64,000 nucleotides of DNA from CAIOGI01 sp964561875 (GTDB lineage: Bacteria > Patescibacteriota > Minisyncoccia > Phycocordibacterales > PALSA-1337). The position numbers and the translations under genes were made by a program. The stretch lies in assembly GCA_964561875.1 (NCBI GenBank), contig CAZLQL010000003.1, forward strand, positions 12,587 through 76,586, read 5' to 3'. The notes beneath the pieces are model-generated. The model had not been told where the DNA came from. It saw nothing but the letters and a program-made list of their open reading frames with translations, and made no database searches. Positions 8,325 through 17,414 of the stretch are shown here, piece by piece. Numbering within the stretch: position 1 is the first letter of the stretch; the number at the start of each line of letters is the position of its first letter.

Positions 8325-9802
8325 ATTCTATAATGAAAAATACACTAGTAAAGTACATAATTTCAGGTTGTACTGCAGCCTTGGTAAATCTGACCACTCT
8401 ACATTTTTTAGATATATATTCAGGTTTTCATTATCTATTAAGTGTTAATATTGCATTTATAACTGCATTTTTTATAAGTTTTTTTATGCAGAAGTATTGG
8501 ACATTTAATGACAATAGGAAAGATAAGACTGGTCTGCAACTCATAAAATACTTCTCAGTTTCGATAATAAATGTCTTTTTAAATAGTTTTTTAATATATT
8601 TACTTGTAAGCAAAATAGAAATTTCAGGAATTCTCTTTTTAAGACAGGTTGTACTCGCTCAGATAATATCTGCGATAATTGTTGCTATCGAATCGTACTT
8701 TGTTTATAAAATATTGATTTTTGATAAAAAACCTATTTTAAAACATGATAATAAGCCAAAAAGAATATTGATAATTACACAAAAAATAGATAAAGATGAT
8801 AGCTATTTTGGCTTTTTCCATGATTGGGTAAAGTTGTTTGCTCAATCGTGTGAAAGTGTAACTGTTGTATCGCTCGAAACACATGGTTATGATTTACCAG
8901 GAAATGTCGAGGTTTTATCTTTAGGTAAAGAAGCACAAAGATCTCGTTTTAATTATTTAAAATTATTCTACAAATACATAATAGAGAATAGGGATAAATA
9001 CGATTCAGTATTTTGTCATATGAGCCCACTTTATGTGATCTGTGGTTATCTTGTGTGGAGTATTTTAAATAAAAAAATAGTTTTGTGGTACGTTCATAGA
9101 TCTGTAGACTTTAAATTACGCTTATCACACCTGCTAGTAGATGAAGTTCTGACTTCTACAAAAGAGACCTTTGGTATTAAGTCAGATAAAATAAAATATC
9201 TAGGTCAAGCAGTGTCAGTAGAACATTTTTCAAACAAAATCGGAGAAAGAAAACCAGATGGCTATTTTAATATAATAACCGTAGGAAGAATCACACCGAT
9301 TAAAAGAGTTGATATTGCCATAGAATCTTTAGCATTATTGATAGAAAGTAAGGTTCCAGCCAAACTATATATAGCTGGTGCACCAACTATGGAAGGGGAT
9401 TTTGAATATGAATCAATGCTACAAAAAAAGATAAAGGATCTAGGTTTGGGTGATAGTGTTATATTTCTTGGTCCAATTCCTTATAAAAATATACCAAAAT
9501 ACTACTGGGAAAGTGATGTCTGTATAAACCTTGCACCAACAGGAGGGTTGGATAAAACCGTACTCGAGGCAATGATGGCAGGTTTGCCAGTTATAACATC
9601 AAATATGGCATTTACAGATCACTTAAATGGTTATGTTAAAGATTTATTGTGTAATGATAGCGATCCAAAAGATACAGCTTCTAAATTATACAATCTATAT
9701 AATTCCAAGAACTATTCTTTTGTAGGATTTTCTCTGAGAAAAGAGGTGCTCAAACGTTCTACACTAGATGCTCTAATTTTAAATATAATAAAAGAATTAT
9801 AA
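8321..9802 (+). CDS. GtrA-family membrane domain fused to GT4 glycosyltransferase
   Basis: 493 residues from the ATG at 8321, which overlaps the previous stop. Residues 5-130 form a GtrA-like domain with four hydrophobic helices; after the second helix comes MQKYWTFNDNR, the typical YWTF motif of that family. A GT4 enzyme follows from about residue 145, with ITVGRITPIKRVDIAIESL and VCINLAPTGGLDKTVLEAMMAGLPVITS. GtrA proteins usually assist movement of an undecaprenyl-linked sugar across the membrane as separate partners, so a covalent link to a cytoplasmic glycosyltransferase would tie synthesis to translocation. The roles are inferred from the families. Confidence 0.85.
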   Translation: MNSIMKNTLVKYIISGCTAALVNLTTLHFLDIYSGFHYLLSVNIAFITAFFISFFMQKYWTFNDNRKDKTGLQLIKYFSVSIINVFLNSFLIYLLVSKIEISGILFLRQVVLAQIISAIIVAIESYFVYKILIFDKKPILKHDNKPKRILIITQKIDKDDSYFGFFHDWVKLFAQSCESVTVVSLETHGYDLPGNVEVLSLGKEAQRSRFNYLKLFYKYIIENRDKYDSVFCHMSPLYVICGYLVWSILNKKIVLWYVHRSVDFKLRLSHLLVDEVLTSTKETFGIKSDKIKYLGQAVSVEHFSNKIGERKPDGYFNIITVGRITPIKRVDIAIESLALLIESKVPAKLYIAGAPTMEGDFEYESMLQKKIKDLGLGDSVIFLGPIPYKNIPKYYWESDVCINLAPTGGLDKTVLEAMMAGLPVITSNMAFTDHLNGYVKDLLCNDSDPKDTASKLYNLYNSKNYSFVGFSLRKEVLKRSTLDALILNIIKEL

Positions 9803-9803
9803 A

Positions 9804-10871
9804 ATGAAAAAGATATGTTTTTTCGGTATATATGATTCAAATTATTCTAGAAATAAAGTACTAATAAAGGGTTTTAAAGAAAATACTTTTGAAGTTTATG
9901 AATGCAAAATTGATCCGAGAAAATACGGCGGTTTTTCAAAATTTTATGAACTATATAAAGAGTATAAAAAGATAAAAGATATTGAATTTGACCACGTTAT
10001 CGTAGCTTTTCCAGGTCATAGTGTAGTGTGGTTGGCTTACATTCTTTTTGGTAGAAATATTGTTTTTGATGCTTTCGTCTCTCTTTATAATTCAAATGTA
10101 CAAGATAGGGAAAAGTATAGTAAATTTTCATTATCGTCTTTTAAAGACGCATTTCTCGATTGGTACTCTGTTTATTTAGCTAAAACAGTTTTACTCGATA
10201 CAAATGAACATATCAAATACTTTTCTAAAAGATATGGTTTAAAATCAGACAAAATGATTAGAGTTTTAGTTGGTACTGATACAGACATAATGAAACCAGA
10301 TAAATATATAAATAATAATGAATTTGTATTACATTTTCACGGAAGTTTTATACCTCTTCAAGGGATTCAATATATAGTGCAGGCATATAGTATTGTATTA
10401 AATAAATATAGAGAAAATAATATCAGATTAAGAATAATCGGTAGAGGTCAAGAAACAAATAAAATAAAAGAATTATCTAAGACTTTGAATATTTATGATA
10501 GGATCGATTTTATAGATTATGTGCCGTATGATGAATTGGTAAAATACATAAATAATTCTCATATAAATCTTGGTATATTTGGTAATGGAATAAAATCAAA
10601 CATGGTAATACCAAATAAAGTATATGAAGCTATTGCTTGTGGAAAGGCAGTAGTAACAGCAGATACCGATGCAATAAAAGAGGTTTTAATAAATAATGAA
10701 AATGCTATTTTGGTAACTAAAGCTGATAGTGAAGAACTTGCAAAAGTAATAGTAGATTTGAAAAATAATAAAAATACTATAGATAGAATAGAGAATAATA
10801 TAATAAAGTTGAGAGAAAAGGTGACTCCAAAAGCTATAGTTTCTGATTTAATAAATAAGCTAAAATCATAA
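9804..10871 (+). CDS. glycosyltransferase family 4
   Basis: 355 residues. It starts MKKICFFGIYDSNYSRN one base after the previous stop. The C-terminal donor domain has LHFHGSFIPLQGIQYIVQAY, LGIFGNGIKSNMVIPNKVYEAIACGKAVVTADT and a final helix. The mid part has a glycine-poor acceptor domain with FDAFVSLYNSN. The arrangement fits GT4/GT1-type retaining enzymes. The sugar specificity cannot be read from the sequence. Confidence 0.85.
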   Translation: MKKICFFGIYDSNYSRNKVLIKGFKENTFEVYECKIDPRKYGGFSKFYELYKEYKKIKDIEFDHVIVAFPGHSVVWLAYILFGRNIVFDAFVSLYNSNVQDREKYSKFSLSSFKDAFLDWYSVYLAKTVLLDTNEHIKYFSKRYGLKSDKMIRVLVGTDTDIMKPDKYINNNEFVLHFHGSFIPLQGIQYIVQAYSIVLNKYRENNIRLRIIGRGQETNKIKELSKTLNIYDRIDFIDYVPYDELVKYINNSHINLGIFGNGIKSNMVIPNKVYEAIACGKAVVTADTDAIKEVLINNENAILVTKADSEELAKVIVDLKNNKNTIDRIENNIIKLREKVTPKAIVSDLINKLKS

Positions 10872-10872
10872 T

Positions 10873-11853
10873 ATGATAAATATTGCTTGTATAATTCCAA
10901 ATAAAAAAGACGACTATCTCACAAATACTGTAATCGATGGTCTCTCTCAGCTTGAAAATGAAGGTGAAATAAATTATTTTGTTTCTTCAAATTTATATAA
11001 AAATGAAAATATTAAAGAAAAAAATAGGAGAGTAAATGATAGTAATTTTATCGAAGAGGCAAAAAGTGCAGATATAATAATACTTTTTTGGAGTAAAGAC
11101 GGGACAGATATAAATACTGCAAATAAAATAAATAGATTTGATAAAACAGTTTTTATAGACGGTAGTGAATTGGGAGGTAATAAAAGACTAGATGAAGAAA
11201 TTGTAAATAAAGTACAAAATCTAAAGTGGGAAAATCAAGGAAAGATAGATGTTGAAATGATGCAAAAATGCATAGGATACTTCAGGAGAGAAAAGCCCTA
11301 TATAAATGGAATAATCCCTTTTCCATTTGGTATAGAGAGAAAATATATAAATTGGAATAAAGAAATAAAAAAAGATATTGATTTTGTTTGTATATTCGGA
11401 CAACAGGACTATCCACCACTTAGAAGAGAAGTAAAAGAAATACTTGAAGATTTCTGTAAAAGAAATAACTTTTCATATTTTACACAAAAAACAAAAAGTA
11501 AAGATGAATTTTACAATATTCTTTCAAGGGCAAAAGTTGGAATTTCTGTCAGTGGAGGAGGATATGATACAGCAAGATTTTGGGAAATATTGGCCAATAA
11601 CTGTATTTTAATTACTGAAAAAATAGATATATATAGACCAGAAAATCATAGGTTAAATTATAAAAATATATTTGAATTCAATAATAAAAATGATTTTTTG
11701 AATGTTTTAACAAGAGTTTCTCAGTATATTGTAAATGATTATGATACAGATTATATCAGTGATGAATATAAGGAAATTATAGAGAAACATGGCACAAGAT
11801 CCAGAGTAAAAGAAATAATTGATTATTGTAAATATAAAGGTATTATTAAATAA
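10873..11853 (+). CDS. CgeB-like glycosyltransferase (GT1-type)
   Basis: 326 residues. The C-terminal portion has FVCIFGQQDYPPLRREVKEIL and SRAKVGISVSGGGYDTARFWEILANNCILITEK, resembling the Glyco_trans_1_2/CgeB-like group of spore-maturation and surface glycosyltransferases. The N-terminal half begins INIACIIPNKKDDYLTN and has no signal peptide. It is linked to its neighbours by gaps of 1 and 0 bases. The enzymatic role is inferred from family likeness and context. Confidence 0.65.
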   Translation: MINIACIIPNKKDDYLTNTVIDGLSQLENEGEINYFVSSNLYKNENIKEKNRRVNDSNFIEEAKSADIIILFWSKDGTDINTANKINRFDKTVFIDGSELGGNKRLDEEIVNKVQNLKWENQGKIDVEMMQKCIGYFRREKPYINGIIPFPFGIERKYINWNKEIKKDIDFVCIFGQQDYPPLRREVKEILEDFCKRNNFSYFTQKTKSKDEFYNILSRAKVGISVSGGGYDTARFWEILANNCILITEKIDIYRPENHRLNYKNIFEFNNKNDFLNVLTRVSQYIVNDYDTDYISDEYKEIIEKHGTRSRVKEIIDYCKYKGIIK

Positions 11854-12768
11854 ATGAATAAACAGTGTAATGTTTGTGGCGGAGAAGGATTGTATATATT
11901 AAATAAAGATGGTTTTGATATGTATAAATGTATCAAGTGTAACCTGGTATATGTGTATCCTGAACCTAAAAAAGAATATTTAAAGGATTCTGTATATTCT
12001 TTTGAATCTGGCTATCAATCACAAAAGCCAAAAGATCTATCAAAAGTTCCTCTAACAAAATCTTATAAAAAGATTTTTGATTTTATCGAAAAAAAGGGAA
12101 TAAAGGGAAAAATGTTAGATGTTGGTTGCTCAAATGGTGAGTTTTTATTTCATGCTAAAAAGAGAGGATTTGAAGTGGTTGGAATTGAGCTTAATCAAAG
12201 AACAGCAGAAATAGCAAAAAATAACGGTATAAATGTTCATGTAGGAATAATTGACGATATCGTTCTACCTGAAAATAGTTTTGATTGCGTATTTTTAGGG
12301 GATATTATAGAGCATGTGCCGAACCCAAAAGATTTTTTAAATAGATGTTTATCTCTTGTTAAAAAGGGTGGTTATATAATAATTTCAACACCAAATCTTG
12401 ATTGTATGTGGTCAAAAGCTGGATATTTTCTTTATTCAGTATTCAAAATCCCTTGGTCATCCATAACTCCTCCTTATCATCTATTTCAGTTTAGTGTAGA
12501 AAATCTTGAAAAGTTAATGATTGATTTGGGTTTGGGTATTGATTCTGTTTGGTATAGTGGTAGGCCTAGTCTAAAATATGAATTAGGATCGTTGCATCTA
12601 TTAAAAAGAGTAAAGAATTCAAGTGGTTTTAGAAAAATGCTTAATGGATTATACATGGTATTTGCTTTCACTTTTTATGCAATAATTTACTATATGATAA
12701 ATATCTTAAAATTTATTAAAATAATTAAAAAGGATTTTGCTATGGTGGTTGTTGGTATAAAAAAATAA
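11854..12768 (+). CDS. zinc-ribbon SAM-dependent methyltransferase
   Basis: 304 residues. The N-terminal zinc ribbon has two CxxC pairs (CNVCGG and CIKCNLVYV). A class I methyltransferase follows, with MLDVGCSNGEFLFHAKKRG (SAM loop) near residue 87, FDCVFLGDIIEHVPNPKDFL and GGYIIISTPNLD. The C-terminal region has a hydrophobic segment that may touch the membrane. The same layout recurs at 20057 and 23831. Such enzymes often modify sugars or glycan ends; the target is not known. Confidence 0.85.
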   Translation: MNKQCNVCGGEGLYILNKDGFDMYKCIKCNLVYVYPEPKKEYLKDSVYSFESGYQSQKPKDLSKVPLTKSYKKIFDFIEKKGIKGKMLDVGCSNGEFLFHAKKRGFEVVGIELNQRTAEIAKNNGINVHVGIIDDIVLPENSFDCVFLGDIIEHVPNPKDFLNRCLSLVKKGGYIIISTPNLDCMWSKAGYFLYSVFKIPWSSITPPYHLFQFSVENLEKLMIDLGLGIDSVWYSGRPSLKYELGSLHLLKRVKNSSGFRKMLNGLYMVFAFTFYAIIYYMINILKFIKIIKKDFAMVVVGIKK

Positions 12769-12769
12769 T

Positions 12770-13828
12770 ATGAATAAGTTAAAACTATATATAGGATCTT
12801 TACCTTACAAAAAACCTGTTTTAGAGTTTCTACCGAAAGATATTCAATCTATTCCAAAAGAGAATATGTTTGGAGAAAGAAATATATTTGATACAGATTT
12901 TGAATATGTAGAAGTGGTTTCTGATCCTGAACAGTCTGAATATTTTCTATTGCCATATTCATACAATCATGTCTCAAAAGAAAAACATTATATAAATAGT
13001 TTTGGGGAATTGGCAAAGAAATACAATAAAAGAGTCATAGTCTTTTTACTTGGAGATTCAAATGAAGATATAGAGATTTCAAATTCTATAGTTTTCAGAA
13101 TGTCTAAATACAAGACCAATATAAAAGGAAATGAGATTATTATGCCTGCATACTCTGCAGATTTGGGTGCTATATATGGACTTAATTTCAGAGAAAAAAG
13201 CGAAGATAAACCAGTTATAGGATTTTGTGGTTGGGCAAGTATACCAAATCGAAAAACCAAGATTAAATATAAGATTAAAGAGTATTTTTGGAATATCTGG
13301 GGTTTATTTATAAAAAAGTACAATACAAGAATTCCTGGCGTGATATTGAGAGAAAATATAATTAATATTATTGAAAAGTCTAAAATAGTAAGGAATAACT
13401 TTATTATAAGAAAATCATATAGTGGAAATACTAAAACAATTAGTCTTGATCCGAAGATTGCAAGAGAAGAATATATAAATTCTATAAAGGATTCAGATTA
13501 TTATCTTTGTCCAAAAGGTGATGGTAATTTCTCGGTTAGATTTTTTGAATGCTTAAGTTTAGGTAGGATACCGGTCTTAATAAATACCGATATAGACCTA
13601 CCTTTTTCGAATATTGTCGACTACAAAGACTTTATTATAAAGATCGATATGGGAGATATAAGAAATATCGATAAAATCGTTTATGATCATTATTTTAAGA
13701 CAAATAATAATGATTTTATAAATATACAAAAGAGGTGCAGAAATGTATTTGACCAATACCTCAATATTCATGTATTCTTTATGAATGTCCTTAAAAGAGA
13801 TTTTCTCGAGAAAGTTCCTAAAGTATAG
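12770..13828 (+). CDS. exostosin-like glycosyltransferase
   Basis: 352 residues starting MNKLKLYIGSLPYKKPVLEF. The central part has KPVIGFCGWASIPNRKTK and the C-terminal part has SDYYLCPKGDGNFSVRFFECLSLGRIPVLIN, the hallmark of the exostosin/GT47-like family (CPKG...S.RF.E.L..G.IPV). Such enzymes build glycosaminoglycan-like or plant wall chains in eukaryotes; bacterial members lie in surface-polysaccharide loci. The next gene starts inside its 3' end (44-base overlap in another frame). Confidence 0.8.
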   Translation: MNKLKLYIGSLPYKKPVLEFLPKDIQSIPKENMFGERNIFDTDFEYVEVVSDPEQSEYFLLPYSYNHVSKEKHYINSFGELAKKYNKRVIVFLLGDSNEDIEISNSIVFRMSKYKTNIKGNEIIMPAYSADLGAIYGLNFREKSEDKPVIGFCGWASIPNRKTKIKYKIKEYFWNIWGLFIKKYNTRIPGVILRENIINIIEKSKIVRNNFIIRKSYSGNTKTISLDPKIAREEYINSIKDSDYYLCPKGDGNFSVRFFECLSLGRIPVLINTDIDLPFSNIVDYKDFIIKIDMGDIRNIDKIVYDHYFKTNNNDFINIQKRCRNVFDQYLNIHVFFMNVLKRDFLEKVPKV

Positions 13829-15317
13829 TTTATTATCTATTGTTCTACTTGCTGGATTTATATTTTTTAGTTTTGAAGTTACAAAAGACATAACAGAGAA
13901 TCCTCCAACATGGATGGATGAGGGCATTATCATAGAATCTGCTAGAAATTTTGCTAAAAGTGGCGTATCAGGTATCAGAATTAGCCCAAGTGAAGTGGTA
14001 TCTGGGGGCTATATAACCACCAGCTATCCTGTCACATATCCTATAAGTATTCTTTTCAATAGATACGGGGTAAATCTATTCGACGCTAGACTTGTTATGG
14101 TTGTCTATATGTATTTGGCTTTATTCGCTTGTCTGTTTTTGGTTTCAAGAGTGGGGTATAGAAGTAAATATGTTTATGCATATACGATGTTTTTGATCAT
14201 TACTTTCGCTCCATTTTATGGACATGGTAAAAATGTCTTAGGTGAAATCCCTGGATTATTTTATCTTTTTATATCAATGATTGTATTGTTTTATTTCAAT
14301 GAAATATTACCTAGGATTGAGGTGAGAATAAGACATAAAGTATTTTTACTTTTCATTGCTTCTATTTTTACAGGTTTAGCTATTATTACAAAACCAATTT
14401 ACATACTTATTATTCCCGCAATAATAATTGGAGGAATTTTGTATGTTTATACTAGATACAGATGTAGCAAAATGTTCGAGGTTAGATTTCTAGCACTTAA
14501 GAAATCATTGTGGGTTTATATACCATCAACCTTTATCGGTCTTTTATTACCAATATTCACTTGGATTGTATATCAATTCCACGGTGAGGGTTTGAGATTT
14601 ATATTATCAGTATATGCAAATCCTCATAAAAATGAATTGATGGGTTCTATAATTTCAAATTCATATAGATTTATAAGTGAATTACAACCCGCATATACTT
14701 TGGCTATGCTATTTATATGGTTCATTACAATATTTATCAGATTTAAAAGAAAGGAGAATATAACTCTATCTGAATATATATTATTTTCTTTTTCAGTTTT
14801 AGTCCTTGTAGCTTATCTTAGAACACCTGGATACTATAGATATTTTATTCAGACAGAAATGATATCTCTAATATTTTTATCATCAAATTTATTATATTTA
14901 TCAAAAACTTTCAGTAAAATGGGTAAGTTTTTATTTATTGTTTCTGTTTCAGGTATTGTATGTATACAAGCGTATCAAATGTTCAATAATAGCTGGATCT
15001 ATACTCATGAAAAAAGTCAGAGGTCTAGTTTATTGAAGAAGGAGTTAGAATCACTTTCTTCTGATAAAGAAGTCTTCTTGTACCAAGCACCTGAAGTTGC
15101 CACCTTTATTCCTCACGATAACTATTCACAGTATCTAGAGGTTACATCATATATAAAAGAAGGAAATTCCTCTTTAAAAAGAGTTGAAAAAGGTCTACCT
15201 TATATTTTGGTAACCAAGAATGATGAATCTATTATAAATTTGATAAAAACTATTAGTAATAATAAATATAAAAATATTTATAATATAGATCGTTATACAT
15301 TCTTTAAAAAGATATAA
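13785..15317 (+). CDS. GT-C type integral membrane glycosyltransferase, ArnT/PMT-like
   Basis: 510 residues with about ten hydrophobic helices. The first extracytoplasmic loop has PPTWMDEGIIIESARNFAKSG, whose D-E pair resembles the catalytic acidic residues of PMT/ArnT-type (GT39/GT83) enzymes using polyprenyl-phosphate sugars. The C-terminal soluble part is short. The ATG at 13785 lies 44 bases inside the previous gene and no later in-frame ATG precedes the first helix, so this overlapping start is preferred. The family call rests on topology and one motif. Confidence 0.7.
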   Translation: MSLKEIFSRKFLKYSLLSIVLLAGFIFFSFEVTKDITENPPTWMDEGIIIESARNFAKSGVSGIRISPSEVVSGGYITTSYPVTYPISILFNRYGVNLFDARLVMVVYMYLALFACLFLVSRVGYRSKYVYAYTMFLIITFAPFYGHGKNVLGEIPGLFYLFISMIVLFYFNEILPRIEVRIRHKVFLLFIASIFTGLAIITKPIYILIIPAIIIGGILYVYTRYRCSKMFEVRFLALKKSLWVYIPSTFIGLLLPIFTWIVYQFHGEGLRFILSVYANPHKNELMGSIISNSYRFISELQPAYTLAMLFIWFITIFIRFKRKENITLSEYILFSFSVLVLVAYLRTPGYYRYFIQTEMISLIFLSSNLLYLSKTFSKMGKFLFIVSVSGIVCIQAYQMFNNSWIYTHEKSQRSSLLKKELESLSSDKEVFLYQAPEVATFIPHDNYSQYLEVTSYIKEGNSSLKRVEKGLPYILVTKNDESIINLIKTISNNKYKNIYNIDRYTFFKKI

Positions 15318-15320
15318 TTT

Positions 15321-16469
15321 ATGAATATAATTTATATTTCTCAAAACAGAATTCCATCAGATAAGGGTTATTCAATACAGATAATGAAGATGTGCGAGGC
15401 TTTTGTAAAACAGGGTATAAAACTCGTTTTATTTACCACAAGGTATAAGAAAGATAGTAAAAAAGATGAAAAACAAGATGTAAATAAGCTTTTTTCAAGC
15501 TACAGTATTAAAAATAAATTTAATATAGTTACAATAGATATTCCTTTTCTCATTAGGCTTGGGAAAATAGGTCACTTGATGCAGGGTATTTTATTTTCTA
15601 TAAAGATTTATATTAAAAATAGTATAGATAAAAGTACTATTATATATACTAGAGATTGGATACCCGCATTATTTTTCTCTTTGTTTGGATATAAAACTTA
15701 TTTAGAAATCCATACTCATCATGGTTCAGTAGGTAGTAAGATTGCTCAAAGATATGTTTCAGGGATAGTTGTTATATCCAATGGATTGAAACAGTTTTAT
15801 ATTGAAAATGGTATAGATAAAAATAAGATTTTTGTATCACCAAGCGGAGTAGATCTGGATGATTTTGGTATTACTGGAAATACAATAGATATACATAATG
15901 AATTTGGAATTGATAGAGATTCAAAGATAATAATGTATACAGGTCATTTGTATGATTGGAAGGGAATAGATACTTTGGTTTCTGTGTCTGAATTGATTGA
16001 TAAAAATATAAACATAGTCTGCATAGGTGGTACTGATCATGACTTAAAAAAGTATATTTCTTTAAATAATTTAAATAAAAATATAAAGTTTATTGGAAAC
16101 AAGCCTTTCAATGTTATAGCGGATTATATGAGATCAGCAGATGCATTTATAATTCCAAATTCAAAAAAGAGTTTGATCTCAAAGAGTTTTACTTCACCAC
16201 TTAAGTTATTTACATATATGGCAATGCAAAAACCTATAATTGCTTCTGATCTGCCATCTATAAGAGAAATATTGGATGATAGTATGGCTTATTATTATGA
16301 ACCAGATGATATAAAGTCTTGTATTCAAGCAATAAATTCCTCATTTACAGATTTTGAAGAGTCAAATAAAAAAGTTAAAAAATCGTACGAAGAAGTAAAG
16401 AGGTATTCTTGGTCAAATAGAGCTATTAGACTTTTGGCATTTCTTGGCTATACTAATGACAATAAATGA
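15321..16469 (+). CDS. glycosyltransferase family 4
   Basis: 382 residues. The N-terminus MNIIYISQNRIPSDKGYSIQ is the acceptor-side loop with QIMKMCEAFVKQG. The C-terminal half has IMYTGHLYDWKGIDTLVSVS and FTSPLKLFTYMAMQKPIIASDLPSIREIL, typical of donor binding (here SPLKLFTYMA in place of the usual EGFGL). The ATGA at 16466-16469 couples it to the next gene. Confidence 0.88.
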   Translation: MNIIYISQNRIPSDKGYSIQIMKMCEAFVKQGIKLVLFTTRYKKDSKKDEKQDVNKLFSSYSIKNKFNIVTIDIPFLIRLGKIGHLMQGILFSIKIYIKNSIDKSTIIYTRDWIPALFFSLFGYKTYLEIHTHHGSVGSKIAQRYVSGIVVISNGLKQFYIENGIDKNKIFVSPSGVDLDDFGITGNTIDIHNEFGIDRDSKIIMYTGHLYDWKGIDTLVSVSELIDKNINIVCIGGTDHDLKKYISLNNLNKNIKFIGNKPFNVIADYMRSADAFIIPNSKKSLISKSFTSPLKLFTYMAMQKPIIASDLPSIREILDDSMAYYYEPDDIKSCIQAINSSFTDFEESNKKVKKSYEEVKRYSWSNRAIRLLAFLGYTNDNK

Positions 16470-17413
16470 AAAAGATATCAATCATTACTCCTGTATATAA
16501 TGAATCACAAAGCATACCTTTGCTAGTAGACGAGCTAAAGTCTGTTATGTCTAAATCTGGCTATAAATACGAAATTATAGCTGTAAATGATGGTTCAAAA
16601 GATAATACTGAAGATGTTTTATTGGAACTTGCTCAGAAAAATAAAGAATTAAAGATTATTAATTTCAATTCAAATAAAGGTCAAAGTGCTGCTCTTTCAG
16701 CTGGTATTGAAAAATCAACAGGAGATATCATAGTGACTATAGATAGTGATTTGGAAAATGATCCAAACGACATAATAAATCTTATCGATACTATGTCTAA
16801 AGGTTATGATGTGGTTTCTGGTTGGAGGGATGGTCGTTGGGAAGGAAATTATTTTAGTAGAAAATTACCATCAAAGATTGCAAATTCTCTAATATCAAAA
16901 ATAACAAAAGTAAAATTAAATGATTATGGCTGTACTCTGAAAGCATATTCTAGAAGAGTAATACAAGATATACATCTATATGGTGAAATGCATAGGTTTA
17001 TACCTGCATATACAGCTTGGAACGGAGGAAATGTTACAGAAGTAAAAGTATCTTTTAGACCAAGAAGGTTTGGTAAAAGTAATTATGGTATATCAAGAAC
17101 ATTTAAGGTGCTACTTGATCTCATCACAATAAAATATTTCATGAAATATATGAATAAACCAATGCACTTCTTTGGTGGAATTGGTTTTATTTCGCTTTTT
17201 ATTGGTAGTTTAAGTGGTTTACTTTCTATTTTTCTAAAGATTATTCATGTTAGAGACTTTGTTTCCACACCATTACCTATATTTTCTGCATTATTTATAA
17301 TAGTTGGAATTCAGCTTATTACCATGGGTATATTGGCAGAGATAATGATGAGAACTTACTATGAATCTCAGGGTAAGAAACCTTACAGTGTAAAAAGTTT
17401 AATAAATTTCTAA
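16466..17413 (+). CDS. GT2 polyprenyl-phosphate sugar transferase with two C-terminal helices
   Basis: 315 residues. A GT-A fold: SIITPVYNESQSIPLLVDEL, then VNDGSKDNTED, and the metal-binding DSDLENDP near residue 93, followed by GRWEGN and RFGKSNYG. Two hydrophobic helices at about 232-252 and 270-292 match the GtrB/ArnC-like group that loads a sugar onto undecaprenyl phosphate at the cytoplasmic face. It would feed the GT-C enzyme at 13785. Donor sugar unknown. Confidence 0.88.
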   Translation: MKKISIITPVYNESQSIPLLVDELKSVMSKSGYKYEIIAVNDGSKDNTEDVLLELAQKNKELKIINFNSNKGQSAALSAGIEKSTGDIIVTIDSDLENDPNDIINLIDTMSKGYDVVSGWRDGRWEGNYFSRKLPSKIANSLISKITKVKLNDYGCTLKAYSRRVIQDIHLYGEMHRFIPAYTAWNGGNVTEVKVSFRPRRFGKSNYGISRTFKVLLDLITIKYFMKYMNKPMHFFGGIGFISLFIGSLSGLLSIFLKIIHVRDFVSTPLPIFSALFIIVGIQLITMGILAEIMMRTYYESQGKKPYSVKSLINF

Positions 17414-17414
17414 A

